DNA of 64,000 bases from Pectobacterium carotovorum (GTDB lineage Bacteria; Pseudomonadota; Gammaproteobacteria; Enterobacterales; Enterobacteriaceae): NCBI RefSeq assembly GCF_033898505.1, contig NZ_JAXAFK010000001.1:496001-560000 (forward strand). The letters are read 5' to 3'. Below are positions 49,319-59,540 of this stretch, piece after piece. The notes under the pieces were generated by a model, which saw only the letters and a list, made by a program, of their open reading frames with translations, searched no databases and had not been told where the DNA came from. Positions within the stretch are counted from its first letter, which is position 1, and each line of letters begins with the position of its first letter. Position numbers and translations under genes: made by a program.

Positions 49319-50983
49319 TTATTTGTAGGCGGACTGGTGTACGCCAACCGCGCGGCCTGATGGATCATCCAGTTTCTTGAAAGATTCATCCCACTCAATC
49401 GCTTTAGCAGATGAACAGGCGACTGACGGGCCGCCAGGCACGCATTCTGCTGCGCTGGGAACCGGGAACAGCTCTTCGAATATTTCACGGTACAGATACG
49501 CTTCTTTGGAACCCGGTGTGTTGTACGGGAAGCGGAAGCGTGCTGTTTCCAACTGCTGATCGGTAACCTGCTGAGCGGCTACTTCTTTCAGCGTGTCGAT
49601 CCAGCTGTAGCCCACGCCGTCAGAGAACTGCTCTTTCTGACGCCATGCAACGCTGTGCGGCAGATAGGATTCAAAGCACTCGCGCAGGATGTGTTTTTCC
49701 ATCTTGCCGTTGCCGCACATTTTGTCGCGTGGGTTGATGCGCATAGCGACATCCAGGAAGTTCTTGTCCAGGAACGGCACGCGGGCTTCCACACCCCAGG
49801 CAGACATCGCCTTGTTGGCGCGGGCGCAGTCATACTGGTGCAGAGCCAGCAGCTTACGCACGGTTTCTTCATGCAGCTCTTTGGCGTTTGGCGCTTTGTG
49901 GAAATAGAGGTAACCGCCGAAGACTTCGTCAGAACCTTCGCCTGACAGTACCATCTTGATGCCCATCGCTTTGATTTTACGCGACATCAGGTACATCGGT
50001 GTTGAGGCGCGAATCGTGGTGACGTCATAGGTTTCGATGTGATAAATCACGTCGCGAATCGCATCCAGCCCTTCTTGCACGGTGAAATGAATTTCGTGGT
50101 GCACGGTGCCCAAGTGGTTAGCGACTTCCTGCGCGGCTTTCAAATCTGGAGCACCTTCCAAACCGACGGCGAAAGAGTGCAACTGAGGCCACCAGGCTTC
50201 GCTGCGCTCGTTGTCTTCTACGCGACGTGCGGCATATTTCTTGGTGATGGCGGAGATAACGGAAGAATCCAGACCACCGGAGAGCAACACGCCGTAGGGC
50301 ACGTCAGACATCAGGTGGCTTTTCACCGCTTCTTCCAGCGCATCGCGCAGCGCTTCTTTATCGGTTTCGTTGTCTTTTACGGCATCGTAGTCAAACCAGT
50401 CACGCTGGTAATACTCGCGAATTTCGCCGTCTTTGCTCCACAGATAGCTGCCAGCAGGGAATTCTTTTATGGTGCGGCACACCGGCACCAGCGCTTTCAT
50501 TTCAGAAGCGACGTAGAAGTTGCCGTGCTCATCGTAGCCCATATACAGCGGGATGATACCGAGGTGGTCACGGCCAATCAGGTAGGCGTCTTTTTCGCTG
50601 TCATACAGAGCAAAGGCGAACATGCCGCGCAGTTCATCCAGGAAGGCTGGGCCTTTTTCCTGATACAGCGCCAGAATAACTTCGCAGTCGGAGCCGGTCT
50701 GGAACGCGTAACGGTCACCGTATTGCTGACGCAATGCTTGATGGTTATAAATTTCACCGTTAACGGCCAGAATGTGGGTGCGCTCGGCGTTGTAAAGCGG
50801 CTGTGCGCCCGTGTTGACGTCAACGATAGACAGACGTTCGTGAGCCAGAATCGCTTTGTCGCTGGCATAAACGCCGGACCAGTCTGGTCCGCGGTGACGC
50901 ATTAAACGGGATAACTCCAGCGCTTTCTTACGCAGTTCAACAGGATCGCTTTTCAGATCAAGCACACCAAAAATAGAACACAT
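49319..50983 (-). CDS. asnB: Asparagine synthetase B (glutamine-hydrolysing)
   Basis: 554-aa enzyme, the E. coli length. It has an N-terminal glutamine amidotransferase domain with nucleophile Cys2 (MCSIFGVLD) and a C-terminal synthetase domain with the PP-loop SGGLDSS (about 235-241) and SGEGSDEVFGGY. It makes Asn from Asp with ATP and Gln. Monocistronic; an ERIC element lies past its 3' end. Confidence 0.97.
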   Translation of the reverse strand: MCSIFGVLDLKSDPVELRKKALELSRLMRHRGPDWSGVYASDKAILAHERLSIVDVNTGAQPLYNAERTHILAVNGEIYNHQALRQQYGDRYAFQTGSDCEVILALYQEKGPAFLDELRGMFAFALYDSEKDAYLIGRDHLGIIPLYMGYDEHGNFYVASEMKALVPVCRTIKEFPAGSYLWSKDGEIREYYQRDWFDYDAVKDNETDKEALRDALEEAVKSHLMSDVPYGVLLSGGLDSSVISAITKKYAARRVEDNERSEAWWPQLHSFAVGLEGAPDLKAAQEVANHLGTVHHEIHFTVQEGLDAIRDVIYHIETYDVTTIRASTPMYLMSRKIKAMGIKMVLSGEGSDEVFGGYLYFHKAPNAKELHEETVRKLLALHQYDCARANKAMSAWGVEARVPFLDKNFLDVAMRINPRDKMCGNGKMEKHILRECFESYLPHSVAWRQKEQFSDGVGYSWIDTLKEVAAQQVTDQQLETARFRFPYNTPGSKEAYLYREIFEELFPVPSAAECVPGGPSVACSSAKAIEWDESFKKLDDPSGRAVGVHQSAYK

Positions 50984-51186
50984 ACATGACTCCCAGTAAT
51001 GACAGATTCGAACTCAGTGCCATTGATTTAGCATCAAAGTGCCATAGGAATTCAATATTATTTAATGAAAAAAGCCATTGATGTGGTGTTTCGTTAATTT
51101 ATTCGATTTTTTGGTGTCGATTCGTCAAATTCAGGAAGAGGAAAGGCCGGATTTTTAGTGATTACATAATCCGGCCAGAACGGGAA

Positions 51187-52410
51187 TCAGGCATTTTCGA
51201 GCAATTGCTGTAGCAGCACGCCGTTTAGCATCGCCCGTTTGACCAAGGCAAACGCGCTGATAGCGGAAAGATGGTTGAGACTGGAGGTCTCAATCGGCAG
51301 GTTATGACGAAATTCTTTCAGCACCTGCGTGTTGATACAGCGTTGAATTGCAGGGATCAGCGTTTTTTCTGCTTCAGTAATTTCACCGGCAATCACGACT
51401 TTTTGAGGGTTGAACAGGTTGATTGCGATGGAAAGCGCTTTACCTAGGTTGACTCCAACCTGTTCGATCACTTCGCGGGCGAGAGCATCGCCCCGATTTG
51501 CCGCTTTGCAAATGGCAGAAATCGTTACGTTATCCGTAGAAAGCTTGCTGGGGTAACCCTGACGCAGCAGGTGCTGTACTCGCTGTTCAATGGCGGCGTT
51601 GGCAACGACGGTTTCCAGACAGCCGAAATTGCCGCAGTGGCAGCGATCGCCAAGTGGGTCGATCTGAATATGGCCGATCTCGCCTACATTGCCGTTGCTG
51701 CCGAGAAAAATTTGCCCGTTGACGAGAATACCTGCGCCAGTACCCCGATGGACGCGCACCAGAATGGAATCCAGCGAGTCGTGGGTGGCGCCGAAATAGT
51801 GTTCTGCCAGCGCCAGGCTGCGGATGTCGTGACCGACAAAGCTGGTAACGTTGAACTGGCGTTGCAAATTTTCGACCAGTTGCCAGTTATCCACGCTGAT
51901 GTGCGGCATATAGCGAACAATGCCCGCGACTGGATCAACCAGACCCGGCAGCACAACGGAGATTGCAATGAGTTCGCGAATACGGCGCTGGTGGCTGGCG
52001 ATAAAGCCGCTAATCGCCTGAAAAAGCGCGGCTTCCAGTGCCTCCTGCGTTTTCTCTTGCAGGTCGTAGTGCGTTTCTTCCAGCGCTTTTCCCTGCAAAT
52101 CGTATAGCGCAATAGTGGCGTCGTAACGACCGAGGCGGACGGCGATAGAATGGAAAGGGCGGTTTTCAGTGATAATCGAAATGGCGCGTCTGCCGCCGGT
52201 GGAAGCCTGCTGATCGACTTCTTTGATGAGCCCGCGTTCCAGAAGCTGGCGGGTGATTTTTGTGACGCTGGCAGGCGCAAGCTGGCTCTGTTCTGCTATC
52301 TGAATTCGTGAGATTGGGCCTTGCTGGTCAATCAGGCGGTAAACCACCGCGCTGTTTAATTGCTTAACCAGATCGACATTCCCTATCTGCGCCTGTCCGC
52401 CTGTGGTCAT
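51187..52410 (-). CDS. nagC: NagC, ROK-family repressor of amino-sugar genes
   Basis: 407-aa regulator (E. coli 406). An N-terminal winged helix (ISRIQIAEQSQLAPASVTKI, about 33-52) precedes the ROK sugar-binding domain with GHDIRSLALAEHYFG, VHRGTGAGI and the zinc motif GHIQIDPLGDRCHCGNFGC. The start at 52410 (MTTGGQAQIGNVDLV) matches E. coli; an upstream in-frame ATG adds 14 residues. It binds GlcNAc-6-P and is downstream of nagA. Confidence 0.95.
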   Translation of the reverse strand: MTTGGQAQIGNVDLVKQLNSAVVYRLIDQQGPISRIQIAEQSQLAPASVTKITRQLLERGLIKEVDQQASTGGRRAISIITENRPFHSIAVRLGRYDATIALYDLQGKALEETHYDLQEKTQEALEAALFQAISGFIASHQRRIRELIAISVVLPGLVDPVAGIVRYMPHISVDNWQLVENLQRQFNVTSFVGHDIRSLALAEHYFGATHDSLDSILVRVHRGTGAGILVNGQIFLGSNGNVGEIGHIQIDPLGDRCHCGNFGCLETVVANAAIEQRVQHLLRQGYPSKLSTDNVTISAICKAANRGDALAREVIEQVGVNLGKALSIAINLFNPQKVVIAGEITEAEKTLIPAIQRCINTQVLKEFRHNLPIETSSLNHLSAISAFALVKRAMLNGVLLQQLLENA

Positions 52411-52534
52411 GAAAAAGTTACTCGCTTCTTTAGGTATAAACGCAGATATCAATGCGTAGTCTTCGTCAACATGGAGTAAACCTGATCTTGGTTTACCCCA
52501 CGCATTTCCGCTTTACCTCAAGAGGTTTTTCACT

Positions 52535-53680
52535 TTATCCCCAAACAGGGTTACCGTTAACAAACGTCTTGAGAATGTGATAATCACGGTCAAAGGCAGT
52601 CAGGTTTGCCACTTTACCGCTTTCAATACTGCCTAACTGCTTATCGACGCCGATGGCACGAGCGGGATAGAGCGTCGCCATTCGAATCGCTTCATCCAGT
52701 GCGATACCTGCATGCTCGACGCTATTACGCACGGCTTCAATCATGGTCAGTGCTGAACCGCTCAGGGTGCCGTGCTCATCGACACAAATGCCATCACGGT
52801 AGTATATGGTTTTACCAGCAAAAATGAATTGGTCAATATCTGCGCCCGCCGGTGCGGTAGCGTCGGTAACCAACACCAGCTTATCGCCCTTGATACGTTT
52901 ACTGTTGCGAATATTGGCCCAGTCAACGTGTCGCCCATCCGCGATAATACCGCAATAGACTTCCGGGGCATCGTAAATCGCGCCAACCAGTCCAGGTTCA
53001 CGACCGGTCAGGTACGGCATGGCGTTGAACAGGTGGGTAGCGAAACGAATACCGGCGGCAAAGCCCTGCTTCGCCTGTTCCCAGGTCGCGTTGGAGTGCC
53101 CGGCAGAGACGATAATACCCGCCGCCGTTAGCTGACGGATAACCGACGGTTCGACTTCTTCCGGTGCTAGCGTGACTTTTGTAATGGCGTCCGCGTTAGC
53201 GCACAGAAAGTCGACGAGCTCTTGCGTGGGCTGGCGAATAAAGGCAGGGTCATGTGTGCCTTTCTTTAACACGTTCAACCACGGGCCTTCGAGATGTAGC
53301 CCAAGCGCCTGGTGCTTATTCTGTGCCAGCCAGTCTCTCATCACGTTGATACTGTGCTTCATGAAGGCATCGCTGGAGGTAATCAGCGTAGGTAAAAAAC
53401 TGGTACAGCCTGAACGCTGGTTTGCCTGCTGCATGATCTCCAACGTCTTGACAGAGATCGTGTCCAGCGAGTCGTTGAACTGCACGCCGCCGCAGCCGTT
53501 CAACTGGAGATCGATAAACCCCGGAGCGAGGAATGCGCCGCCCAGGTCGTGTTGTTCAATGCCGGCAGGGAGCTCGGCAAGTGGGCAGACTCGCTCGATC
53601 AGCCCATCGGCAATCACCACGGCGTGATTATCCAGAATCTGATGGCCGGTGAAAATCCGGCTGTGGGTTAACGCGTACAT
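52535..53680 (-). CDS. nagA: N-acetylglucosamine-6-phosphate deacetylase NagA
   Basis: 381-aa metallo-hydrolase that deacetylates GlcNAc-6-P. It shows [35 protein letters not shown] and VTDATAPAG, the metal and substrate motifs of the family. Of two adjacent ATG codons the second (53680) is favoured by GGAG six bases upstream. It lies between nagB and nagC. Confidence 0.96.
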   Translation of the reverse strand: MYALTHSRIFTGHQILDNHAVVIADGLIERVCPLAELPAGIEQHDLGGAFLAPGFIDLQLNGCGGVQFNDSLDTISVKTLEIMQQANQRSGCTSFLPTLITSSDAFMKHSINVMRDWLAQNKHQALGLHLEGPWLNVLKKGTHDPAFIRQPTQELVDFLCANADAITKVTLAPEEVEPSVIRQLTAAGIIVSAGHSNATWEQAKQGFAAGIRFATHLFNAMPYLTGREPGLVGAIYDAPEVYCGIIADGRHVDWANIRNSKRIKGDKLVLVTDATAPAGADIDQFIFAGKTIYYRDGICVDEHGTLSGSALTMIEAVRNSVEHAGIALDEAIRMATLYPARAIGVDKQLGSIESGKVANLTAFDRDYHILKTFVNGNPVWG

Positions 53681-53699
53681 CATCGACTCCCGCGATCGG

Positions 53700-54500
53700 T
53701 TAGAGGTTCTTCATACTTTCCGTTTCTAACTCACGGAAATATTTAACAGTTTTTACCTTCAGCTCCATCGTTGAAGGCTCGTCGCACACCATGATGGCTT
53801 TGGCATGAAGCTGCAGACAGCTGATGGTCCACATATGGTTGACGTTGCCTTCTACCGCAGCCTGTAGCGCCAGCGCCTTGTTGCGCCCGGTCACCAGAAT
53901 CATCACTTCTTCTGCATCCAGCAATGTACCGACGCCCACGGTCAGGGCAAATTTAGGCACCAGACTGACGTCCCCGCCGAAGAAACGGGAATTGGCGATA
54001 CGGGTTTCTTCCGTCAACGTTTTAATGCGGGTGCGGGAAGCCAGAGAGGAGGCGGGCTCATTGAAGGCGATATGTCCATCATTGCCCACGCCGCCCATGA
54101 AAAGATGAATTTTCCCGTAGGACTTTATTTTCTCTTCATAGCGGCGACATTCTGCTGTGGTGTCTTCTGCGTTGCCGTTCAACAGGTTAATGTTTTCACG
54201 CGGAATATCAACGTGATTGAAAAAATTCTGATGCATGAAGGTATGATAGCTTTCTGGATGATCTGTCGGCAGACCGACATATTCATCCATATTGAAGGTG
54301 ATGACGTGTTTGAAGCTCACCAGTCCCGCCTTGTGCATGGCGACCAGCGATTTGTAGGCCTCCAGCGGTGAACTGCCTGTCGGCAATCCCAGAATAAAAG
54401 GGCGATCTGCACTGGGCTTGAAAGCGTTAATTTTCTCAACGATGTGGCGGGCGGCCCATTTTCCGACGTCGGCGGCGGTGGTTAAAGGAATGAGTCTCAT
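53700..54500 (-). CDS. nagB: Glucosamine-6-phosphate deaminase NagB
   Basis: 266-aa aldose-ketose isomerase/deaminase, exact family length, that makes fructose-6-P and ammonia. It has the motifs [34 protein letters not shown] and [15 protein letters not shown]. It is first in nagB-nagA-nagC and divergent from nagE. Confidence 0.97.
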   Translation of the reverse strand: MRLIPLTTAADVGKWAARHIVEKINAFKPSADRPFILGLPTGSSPLEAYKSLVAMHKAGLVSFKHVITFNMDEYVGLPTDHPESYHTFMHQNFFNHVDIPRENINLLNGNAEDTTAECRRYEEKIKSYGKIHLFMGGVGNDGHIAFNEPASSLASRTRIKTLTEETRIANSRFFGGDVSLVPKFALTVGVGTLLDAEEVMILVTGRNKALALQAAVEGNVNHMWTISCLQLHAKAIMVCDEPSTMELKVKTVKYFRELETESMKNL

Positions 54501-54858
54501 CAGCGCTCTCCTGATTTTTAGTGGAATTAAATACGTTATTGCGCAAATCGCGCCAGCTGCGCGTTTTGTCTATGCATTAAAATTAGTCTACTCCGTTTTT
54601 TTTAATCTTGAAATAAGTTGGGGTTTTATTCAGGTATAAACTTTTTGTATGCAGTTTTTTGGTGATTTTTATCACATAATTACGGGGTTTAATTTGTGTA
54701 GCGAATTATTTTTCTTACACTCCCCCTGAGAACCACCGCTGCCACATTTTTTCGACAATGGCGTTTTTCGACAGCGACGTTCTTCGGCAGTGAAATTTAT
54801 TGGCAGGTTTGTTTGCCCCACAACATTTCATTACCTCGCAAAGGTAAGAGAGGGAAAA
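54501..54858. promoter_or_regulatory. nagB/nagE divergent control region with CRP site
   Basis: 358 bp between divergent nag genes. GGTGA-TTTTTA-TCACA (54661-54676) matches nine of ten core bases of the CRP dyad TGTGA-N6-TCACA. NagC operators are expected on either side; AT-rich candidates exist (for example around 54695-54712) but are not decisive. Confidence 0.75.
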
Positions 54859-56355
54859 GTGAGTACTCTGAGCTATTTACAAAAAGTCGGTCGGGCATTG
54901 ATGGTGCCTGTCGCGACGCTGCCTGCTGCCGCTATCCTGATGGGGATAGGTTACTGGATTGATCCGGTTGGCTGGGGAAGCGAGAACGCGTTGGCGGCAC
55001 TCCTCATCAAATCGGGTGAAGCGATTATCGGGCATATGGCCGTGCTGTTTGCGGTTGGTGTCGCGTACGGTATGTCGAAAGATAAAGATGGCGCGGCGGC
55101 ATTGACCGGCTTTGTTGGCTATCTGGTGGTGACCACGCTGTGTTCACCAGCCGTTGTCGCCATGATCCAACGGATCCCTGTTGAACAGGTGCCCGCTGCG
55201 TTTGGCAAGATTGAAAACCAGTTCATCGGGATTCTGGTCGGTGTGATGTCCGCCGAATTGTATAACCGCTTTAGTCAGGTTGAACTGCCTAAGGCGCTGT
55301 CGTTCTTCAGCGGACGCCGTTTGGTCCCGATTCTGGTTTCTTTCCTGATGATTCTGGTGGCGTTCATTTTAATGTACGTCTGGCCGGTGATTTACAATGC
55401 GCTGGTGTCGTTCGGCGAACATATTCAACAGCTGGGATCGGTTGGCGCCGGGGTTTATGCCTTCTTTAACCGCTTGCTGATTCCTGTTGGGCTGCACCAC
55501 GCGCTGAACTCCGTGTTCTGGTTCGATGTCGCGGGCATCAACGATATTCCTAACTTCCTGGCTGGCCAGCAGTCTATTGATTCAGGTAAAGCCGTAGTGG
55601 GGATCACCGGACGTTATCAGGCGGGCTTCTTCCCGATTATGATGTTCGGCCTGCCGGGTGCGGCGCTGGCGATTTATCACTGCGCGCGTCCTGAGAACAA
55701 AAGCAAAGTGGCTGGGATCATGCTGGCGGCGGCATTTGCCTCCTTCTTCACCGGGATCACCGAGCCGCTGGAGTTCTCATTCATGTTTGTGGCGCCGGTG
55801 CTGTATTTCCTGCATGCGTTACTGACGGGTTTTTCCGTCTTTATCGCGGCCAGCATGCATTGGATTGCCGGCTTTGGCTTCAGTGCTGGTCTGGTGGACA
55901 TGGTGCTATCCTCGCGCAACCCGCTGGCTACCCAGTGGTATATGCTGCTTGCACAGGGGCTGGCATTCTTTGTCATTTACTACGTGGTGTTCCGTTTTAC
56001 CATCACGCGCTTCAACCTGTTAACGCCGGGGCGTGAGCTGGCCGTGAGCGGTAGCGAAGCTGATGGATATGACGTGAGTACCGCATCCGCGAGCGAGAAA
56101 TCAGGCGATGCAGCGTCACTGGCGCGGGGTTACTTGCAGGCGCTGGGTGGGAAAGACAATTTGCTCGGTATTGATGCCTGTATCACGCGTCTGCGTTTGA
56201 ACGTGGCGGATTCCTCTCTGGTTGATGATGCACAGGCGAAGCGTCTAGGTGCGGCGGGCGTTATTCGTCTGAATAAGCAAAGCGTACAGATTGTCGTGGG
56301 CACACAGGCTGAATCGATAGCGAACGCACTGAAAGCAGAGCACAGCAAGGCGTAA
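54859..56355 (+). CDS. nagE: N-acetylglucosamine-type PTS transporter EIICB, without IIA domain
   Basis: 498 aa from a GTG at 54859 (VSTLSYLQKVGRALMVPV). An EIIC domain with about ten membrane helices (about 1-385) precedes a linker and an EIIB domain (about 415-495) with the phospho-Cys at about 441 (GIDACITRLRL). E. coli NagE is 648 aa because it carries a fused IIA domain; here the protein ends after IIB, so it must take phosphate from a separate EIIA such as Crr. Divergence from nagB supports the substrate. The track-length start at 54790 lacks homology to the family. Confidence 0.88.
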   Translation: MSTLSYLQKVGRALMVPVATLPAAAILMGIGYWIDPVGWGSENALAALLIKSGEAIIGHMAVLFAVGVAYGMSKDKDGAAALTGFVGYLVVTTLCSPAVVAMIQRIPVEQVPAAFGKIENQFIGILVGVMSAELYNRFSQVELPKALSFFSGRRLVPILVSFLMILVAFILMYVWPVIYNALVSFGEHIQQLGSVGAGVYAFFNRLLIPVGLHHALNSVFWFDVAGINDIPNFLAGQQSIDSGKAVVGITGRYQAGFFPIMMFGLPGAALAIYHCARPENKSKVAGIMLAAAFASFFTGITEPLEFSFMFVAPVLYFLHALLTGFSVFIAASMHWIAGFGFSAGLVDMVLSSRNPLATQWYMLLAQGLAFFVIYYVVFRFTITRFNLLTPGRELAVSGSEADGYDVSTASASEKSGDAASLARGYLQALGGKDNLLGIDACITRLRLNVADSSLVDDAQAKRLGAAGVIRLNKQSVQIVVGTQAESIANALKAEHSKA

Positions 56356-56384
56356 TATAACGACGCTATGCTGATGAAATTGAT

Positions 56385-56415
56385 AGGGCGAGATGGCAAT
56401 CTTGCCCTTTTTTTT
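56385..56415 (+). terminator. Rho-independent terminator of nagE
   Basis: AGGGCGAGAT-GGCA-ATCTTGCCCT followed by eight T residues (one G-T pair in the stem). Confidence 0.9.
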
Positions 56416-56511
56416 CGTTATGAATAATTAAATGAAACTAACGGTTGTTTCCCAGCGTAGCTTGTTGGATCATTGTCGGTTATACGTCGTTTTAGCATTG
56501 AGGAATGAAGA

Positions 56512-58170
56512 ATGAGTGAGGCTGAAGCCCGCCCAACCAACTTTATCCGTCAGATTATCGATGAAGATCTGGCGTCCGGTAAGCATGACCATATTCAGAC
56601 GCGTTTCCCGCCAGAGCCGAATGGCTATCTGCATATTGGGCATGCAAAATCTATTTGCCTGAATTTTGGTATCGCGCGTGACTATCAGGGGCAATGCAAC
56701 CTGCGTTTTGACGACACCAACCCGGTAAAAGAAGATATCGAGTACGTTGAGTCGATCAAACGTGATGTCGAGTGGCTGGGCTTTTCATGGAGCGGCGACG
56801 TTCGCTATTCTTCTGATTATTTCGATCAACTGCATGCGTATGCGGTTGAGCTGATCGGTAAAGGGCTGGCTTACGTCGATGAACTGACGCCCGAGCAGAT
56901 CCGTGAATACCGCGGTACGTTGACGGCGCCGGGCAAAAACAGCCCTTACCGCGACCGTACCGTGCAGGAAAACCTGGCGCTGTTTGAAAAAATGCGTAAC
57001 GGCGGGTTTGCGGAAGGCACGGCATGCCTGCGTGCAAAAATCGATATGGCATCGTCCTTTATCGTGATGCGCGATCCGGTGCTGTACCGTATTAAATTTG
57101 CCGATCACCACCAGACGGGTAACAAGTGGTGCATCTACCCGATGTATGACTTCACCCACTGCATCTCCGATGCGCTGGAAGGGATCACGCATTCACTGTG
57201 TACGCTGGAATTCCAGGATAACCGCCGCCTGTACGACTGGGTGTTGGACAACATTACGATTCCTTGCCATCCGCGTCAGTACGAATTCTCCCGCCTCAAT
57301 CTCGAATACGCGATTATGTCCAAGCGTAAGCTGAATCAGCTGGTTGTGGAAAACGTCGTTGAAGGATGGGACGATCCGCGTATGCCGACCATCTCTGGTC
57401 TGCGCCGTCGTGGTTATAGCGCAGCTTCTATCCGTGAATTCTGTGTGCGCATCGGCGTCACGAAGCAGGATAACAACGTGGAAATGGCCGCGCTTGAATC
57501 CTGTATCCGCGACGATCTGAATGAGAACGCCCCGCGTGCGATGGCGGTACTGGATCCGGTCAAAGTGGTGATCGAGAATCTGCCAGCCGGGCACGAAGAA
57601 TTTGTCGCGATGCCAAACCATCCGAACAAGCCGGAAATGGGTTCACGTCAGGTCGCATTCAGCCGTGAGATTTATATCGATCGCGCTGACTTCCGTGAAG
57701 AAGCCAACAAACAGTACAAGCGCTTGGTGCTGGGTAAAGAAGTTCGTCTGCGTAATGCCTATGTGATCAAAGCAGATCGCATTGAAAAAGATGAGCAGGG
57801 CACCATCACCACGGTTTACTGTAGCTATGATGCAGAGACGCTGAGCAAAGATCCGTCTGATGGACGTAAAGTAAAAGGCGTGATTCACTGGGTTTCTGCG
57901 GCACACGCTGTACCTGCAGAATTCCGTTTGTACGATCGTCTGTTCAGTGTGGCGAACCCGGGTGCGGCAGAAGATTTCCTGTCGACGATTAACCCAGACT
58001 CACTGAAGATTACGCAAGGTTTTGTAGAAGCGAGCCTGGCACAGGCAGAAGCAGAGAAGGCGTATCAGTTTGAGCGCGAAGGTTACTTCTGTGCTGACCG
58101 CGTTTACTCCAGTGCAGAACATCTGGTGTTTAACCGTACGGTTGGACTGCGAGATACCTGGGTAGGCTAA
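56512..58170 (+). CDS. glnS: Glutaminyl-tRNA synthetase GlnS
   Basis: 552-aa class I synthetase. HIGH-type motif in [15 protein letters not shown] (about 33-47), KMSKS-type VMSKRKLN (about 268-275), and C-terminal beta-barrel anticodon-binding domains. It charges the tRNA-Gln species encoded at 48.3-48.7 kb. Confidence 0.97.
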   Translation: MSEAEARPTNFIRQIIDEDLASGKHDHIQTRFPPEPNGYLHIGHAKSICLNFGIARDYQGQCNLRFDDTNPVKEDIEYVESIKRDVEWLGFSWSGDVRYSSDYFDQLHAYAVELIGKGLAYVDELTPEQIREYRGTLTAPGKNSPYRDRTVQENLALFEKMRNGGFAEGTACLRAKIDMASSFIVMRDPVLYRIKFADHHQTGNKWCIYPMYDFTHCISDALEGITHSLCTLEFQDNRRLYDWVLDNITIPCHPRQYEFSRLNLEYAIMSKRKLNQLVVENVVEGWDDPRMPTISGLRRRGYSAASIREFCVRIGVTKQDNNVEMAALESCIRDDLNENAPRAMAVLDPVKVVIENLPAGHEEFVAMPNHPNKPEMGSRQVAFSREIYIDRADFREEANKQYKRLVLGKEVRLRNAYVIKADRIEKDEQGTITTVYCSYDAETLSKDPSDGRKVKGVIHWVSAAHAVPAEFRLYDRLFSVANPGAAEDFLSTINPDSLKITQGFVEASLAQAEAEKAYQFEREGYFCADRVYSSAEHLVFNRTVGLRDTWVG

Positions 58171-58189
58171 CGCCACCGGGAAGAAGACA

Positions 58190-58222
58190 AAAATAAAACC
58201 GCCTCGGCGGTTTTATTTTTTT
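58190..58222. terminator. Bidirectional terminator between glnS and fur
   Basis: AAAATAAAACCGCC-TC-GGCGGTTTTATTTTTTT: T-run on the plus strand for glnS and A-run giving T residues on the minus strand for fur. Confidence 0.92.
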
Positions 58223-58233
58223 ATGCGGTCGAT

Positions 58234-58683
58234 TTATCGTGTGGAATCGTGCAGGGTTTCATCCTCTCGGCAATCCCCTTCACTGCAATGCCCATAGAGA
58301 TACAGACTGTGGTTGGATAGCTTGATGCCGTGTCTTTCTGCGATCTCACGCTGACGTGCTTCGATAGACTCATCGCGGAATTCAATGACTTTGCCACAGT
58401 CGAGGCAAATTAAGTGATCGTGATGATGCTGCTGCGTCAATTCAAAGACGGATTTGCCGCCTTCGAAGTTATGACGGGTTACGATACCCGCATCATCAAA
58501 CTGGTTGAGTACGCGATAGACGGTAGCAAGACCAATCTCTTCGCCCATATCAATCAGTTTCTTATATAAATCTTCCGCACTGACGTGATGGCAGACAGGG
58601 TCCTGTAACACTTCCAGTATTTTCAGTCTTGGAAGAGTGACTTTCAGGCCGGCCTTCTTTAATGCGGTATTGTTGTCAGTCAT
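58234..58683 (-). CDS. fur: Ferric uptake regulator Fur
   Basis: 149-aa metalloregulator. The winged helix (about 1-83) includes the LPRLKILEVLQDP and GLATVYRVLNQFDDAG segments. The dimerisation/metal part has HHHDHLICLDCGKVIEF (two zinc Cys) and a C-terminal GHCSEGDC pair. It follows fldA in the same direction. Confidence 0.97.
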   Translation of the reverse strand: MTDNNTALKKAGLKVTLPRLKILEVLQDPVCHHVSAEDLYKKLIDMGEEIGLATVYRVLNQFDDAGIVTRHNFEGGKSVFELTQQHHHDHLICLDCGKVIEFRDESIEARQREIAERHGIKLSNHSLYLYGHCSEGDCREDETLHDSTR

Positions 58684-58860
58684 GCGGGTTTAATCCTGTT
58701 GCTTACTTATCAATGGAGGCTGCCTAGCCTATGACATCGGTCGGCTCAAAAAATGCAAAAGCGTCTCAATTATAGAACCGCGCATACAAAATGAAAACAA
58801 GGGAATGTTAACAATATTGTCCCCATTCACACTATTGGTATACAACGCAATTCGTTGTTG

Positions 58861-58953
58861 ATGAATGAGGAAATGATGATGCACATACAAAGCCGATGGG
58901 ATTATTGTACAGGTTTACTGATAGAAGTTAAAAAAATGTATCAATTATTATGA
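58861..58953 (+). CDS. Candidate small ORF in the fur-fldA interval
   Basis: 30 codons from 58861, or 24-26 codons from the ATG run at 58873-58881, which sits behind ATGAGG. A possible promoter (TTGTCC, 16 bp, TATACA) lies about 30 bp upstream and a short hairpin ACAACG/CGTTGT precedes the start. The product ends LLIEVKKMYQLL. It runs opposite to fur and fldA and is followed at once by the strong hairpin at 58976-59008. I do not recognise it; it may be chance. Confidence 0.4.
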   Translation: MNEEMMMHIQSRWDYCTGLLIEVKKMYQLL

Positions 58954-58975
58954 AAGGTTTTACCTATCAATGCTG

Positions 58976-59008
58976 TTTCGGCTCTGATAGGGATTATCAG
59001 AGCCGAAA
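58976..59008. terminator. Perfect hairpin after fldA
   Basis: TTTCGGCTCTGATA and TATCAGAGCCGAAA form a 14-bp perfect stem, 5 nt past the fldA stop. T-runs are short on both sides; it should stabilise or end the fldA message and could serve the small ORF from the other side. Confidence 0.75.
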
Positions 59009-59012
59009 TGGC

Positions 59013-59540
59013 TTAGCCAACCAGTTCTTTCAGGTTCAGCTCATCGCTGATCTGTTTTACCCAAGCGGTTACGCGTTCGCTGGTCAGTTCAGGCTGACGG
59101 TCTTCATCGATAGCCAGACCGATGAAGTGATTGTCGTCGGCGAGTCCTTTAGAGGCTTCAAAGTAATAGCCCTCTGTTGGCCAGTGGCCAACAATCGTCG
59201 CGCCGCGAGGTTCGATAATGTCACGGATGGTGCCCATGGCATCACAGAAGTATTCTGCATAGTCTTCCTGATCGCCGCAACCAAACAGGGCAACCAGTTT
59301 TCCTTCGAAATCAACTTCTTCCAGCGAGGGGAAGAAGTCATCCCAATCGCACTGAGCTTCACCGTAATACCAGGTTGGAATACCCAGCAGCAGAATATCG
59401 AAACCTTCGAGGTCTTCTTTGCTGCTTTTGGCGATGTCATGAACATCTGCAACGTTGGTGCCTAACTGCTGTTGGATCGTTTTGGCGATGTTTTCAGTGT
59501 TGCCAGTATCACTGCCAAAGAATATTCCGATGAGTGCCAT
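59013..59540 (-). CDS. fldA: Flavodoxin 1 (FldA)
   Basis: 175-aa long-chain flavodoxin. The FMN-phosphate loop is GSDTGNTE (about 9-16), with the isoalloxazine-side residues in PTWYYGEAQCDWDDF. It is the essential electron donor for biotin, methionine and isoprenoid steps and supports Fe-S radical-SAM activators. The start at 59540 gives the E. coli length. Confidence 0.97.
   Translation of the reverse strand: MALIGIFFGSDTGNTENIAKTIQQQLGTNVADVHDIAKSSKEDLEGFDILLLGIPTWYYGEAQCDWDDFFPSLEEVDFEGKLVALFGCGDQEDYAEYFCDAMGTIRDIIEPRGATIVGHWPTEGYYFEASKGLADDNHFIGLAIDEDRQPELTSERVTAWVKQISDELNLKELVG

Noticed and set aside
50039-50905. Long plus-strand open frame (288 codons) inside asnB
   Set aside because: It is antisense to the catalytic part of asnB, whose sequence fully explains the DNA.
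58729-58785. 18-codon frame upstream of fur that might be a Uof-like leader peptide
   Set aside because: It has no ribosome-binding site and stops 45 bp before fur, so there is no coupling as in the E. coli uof-fur arrangement.
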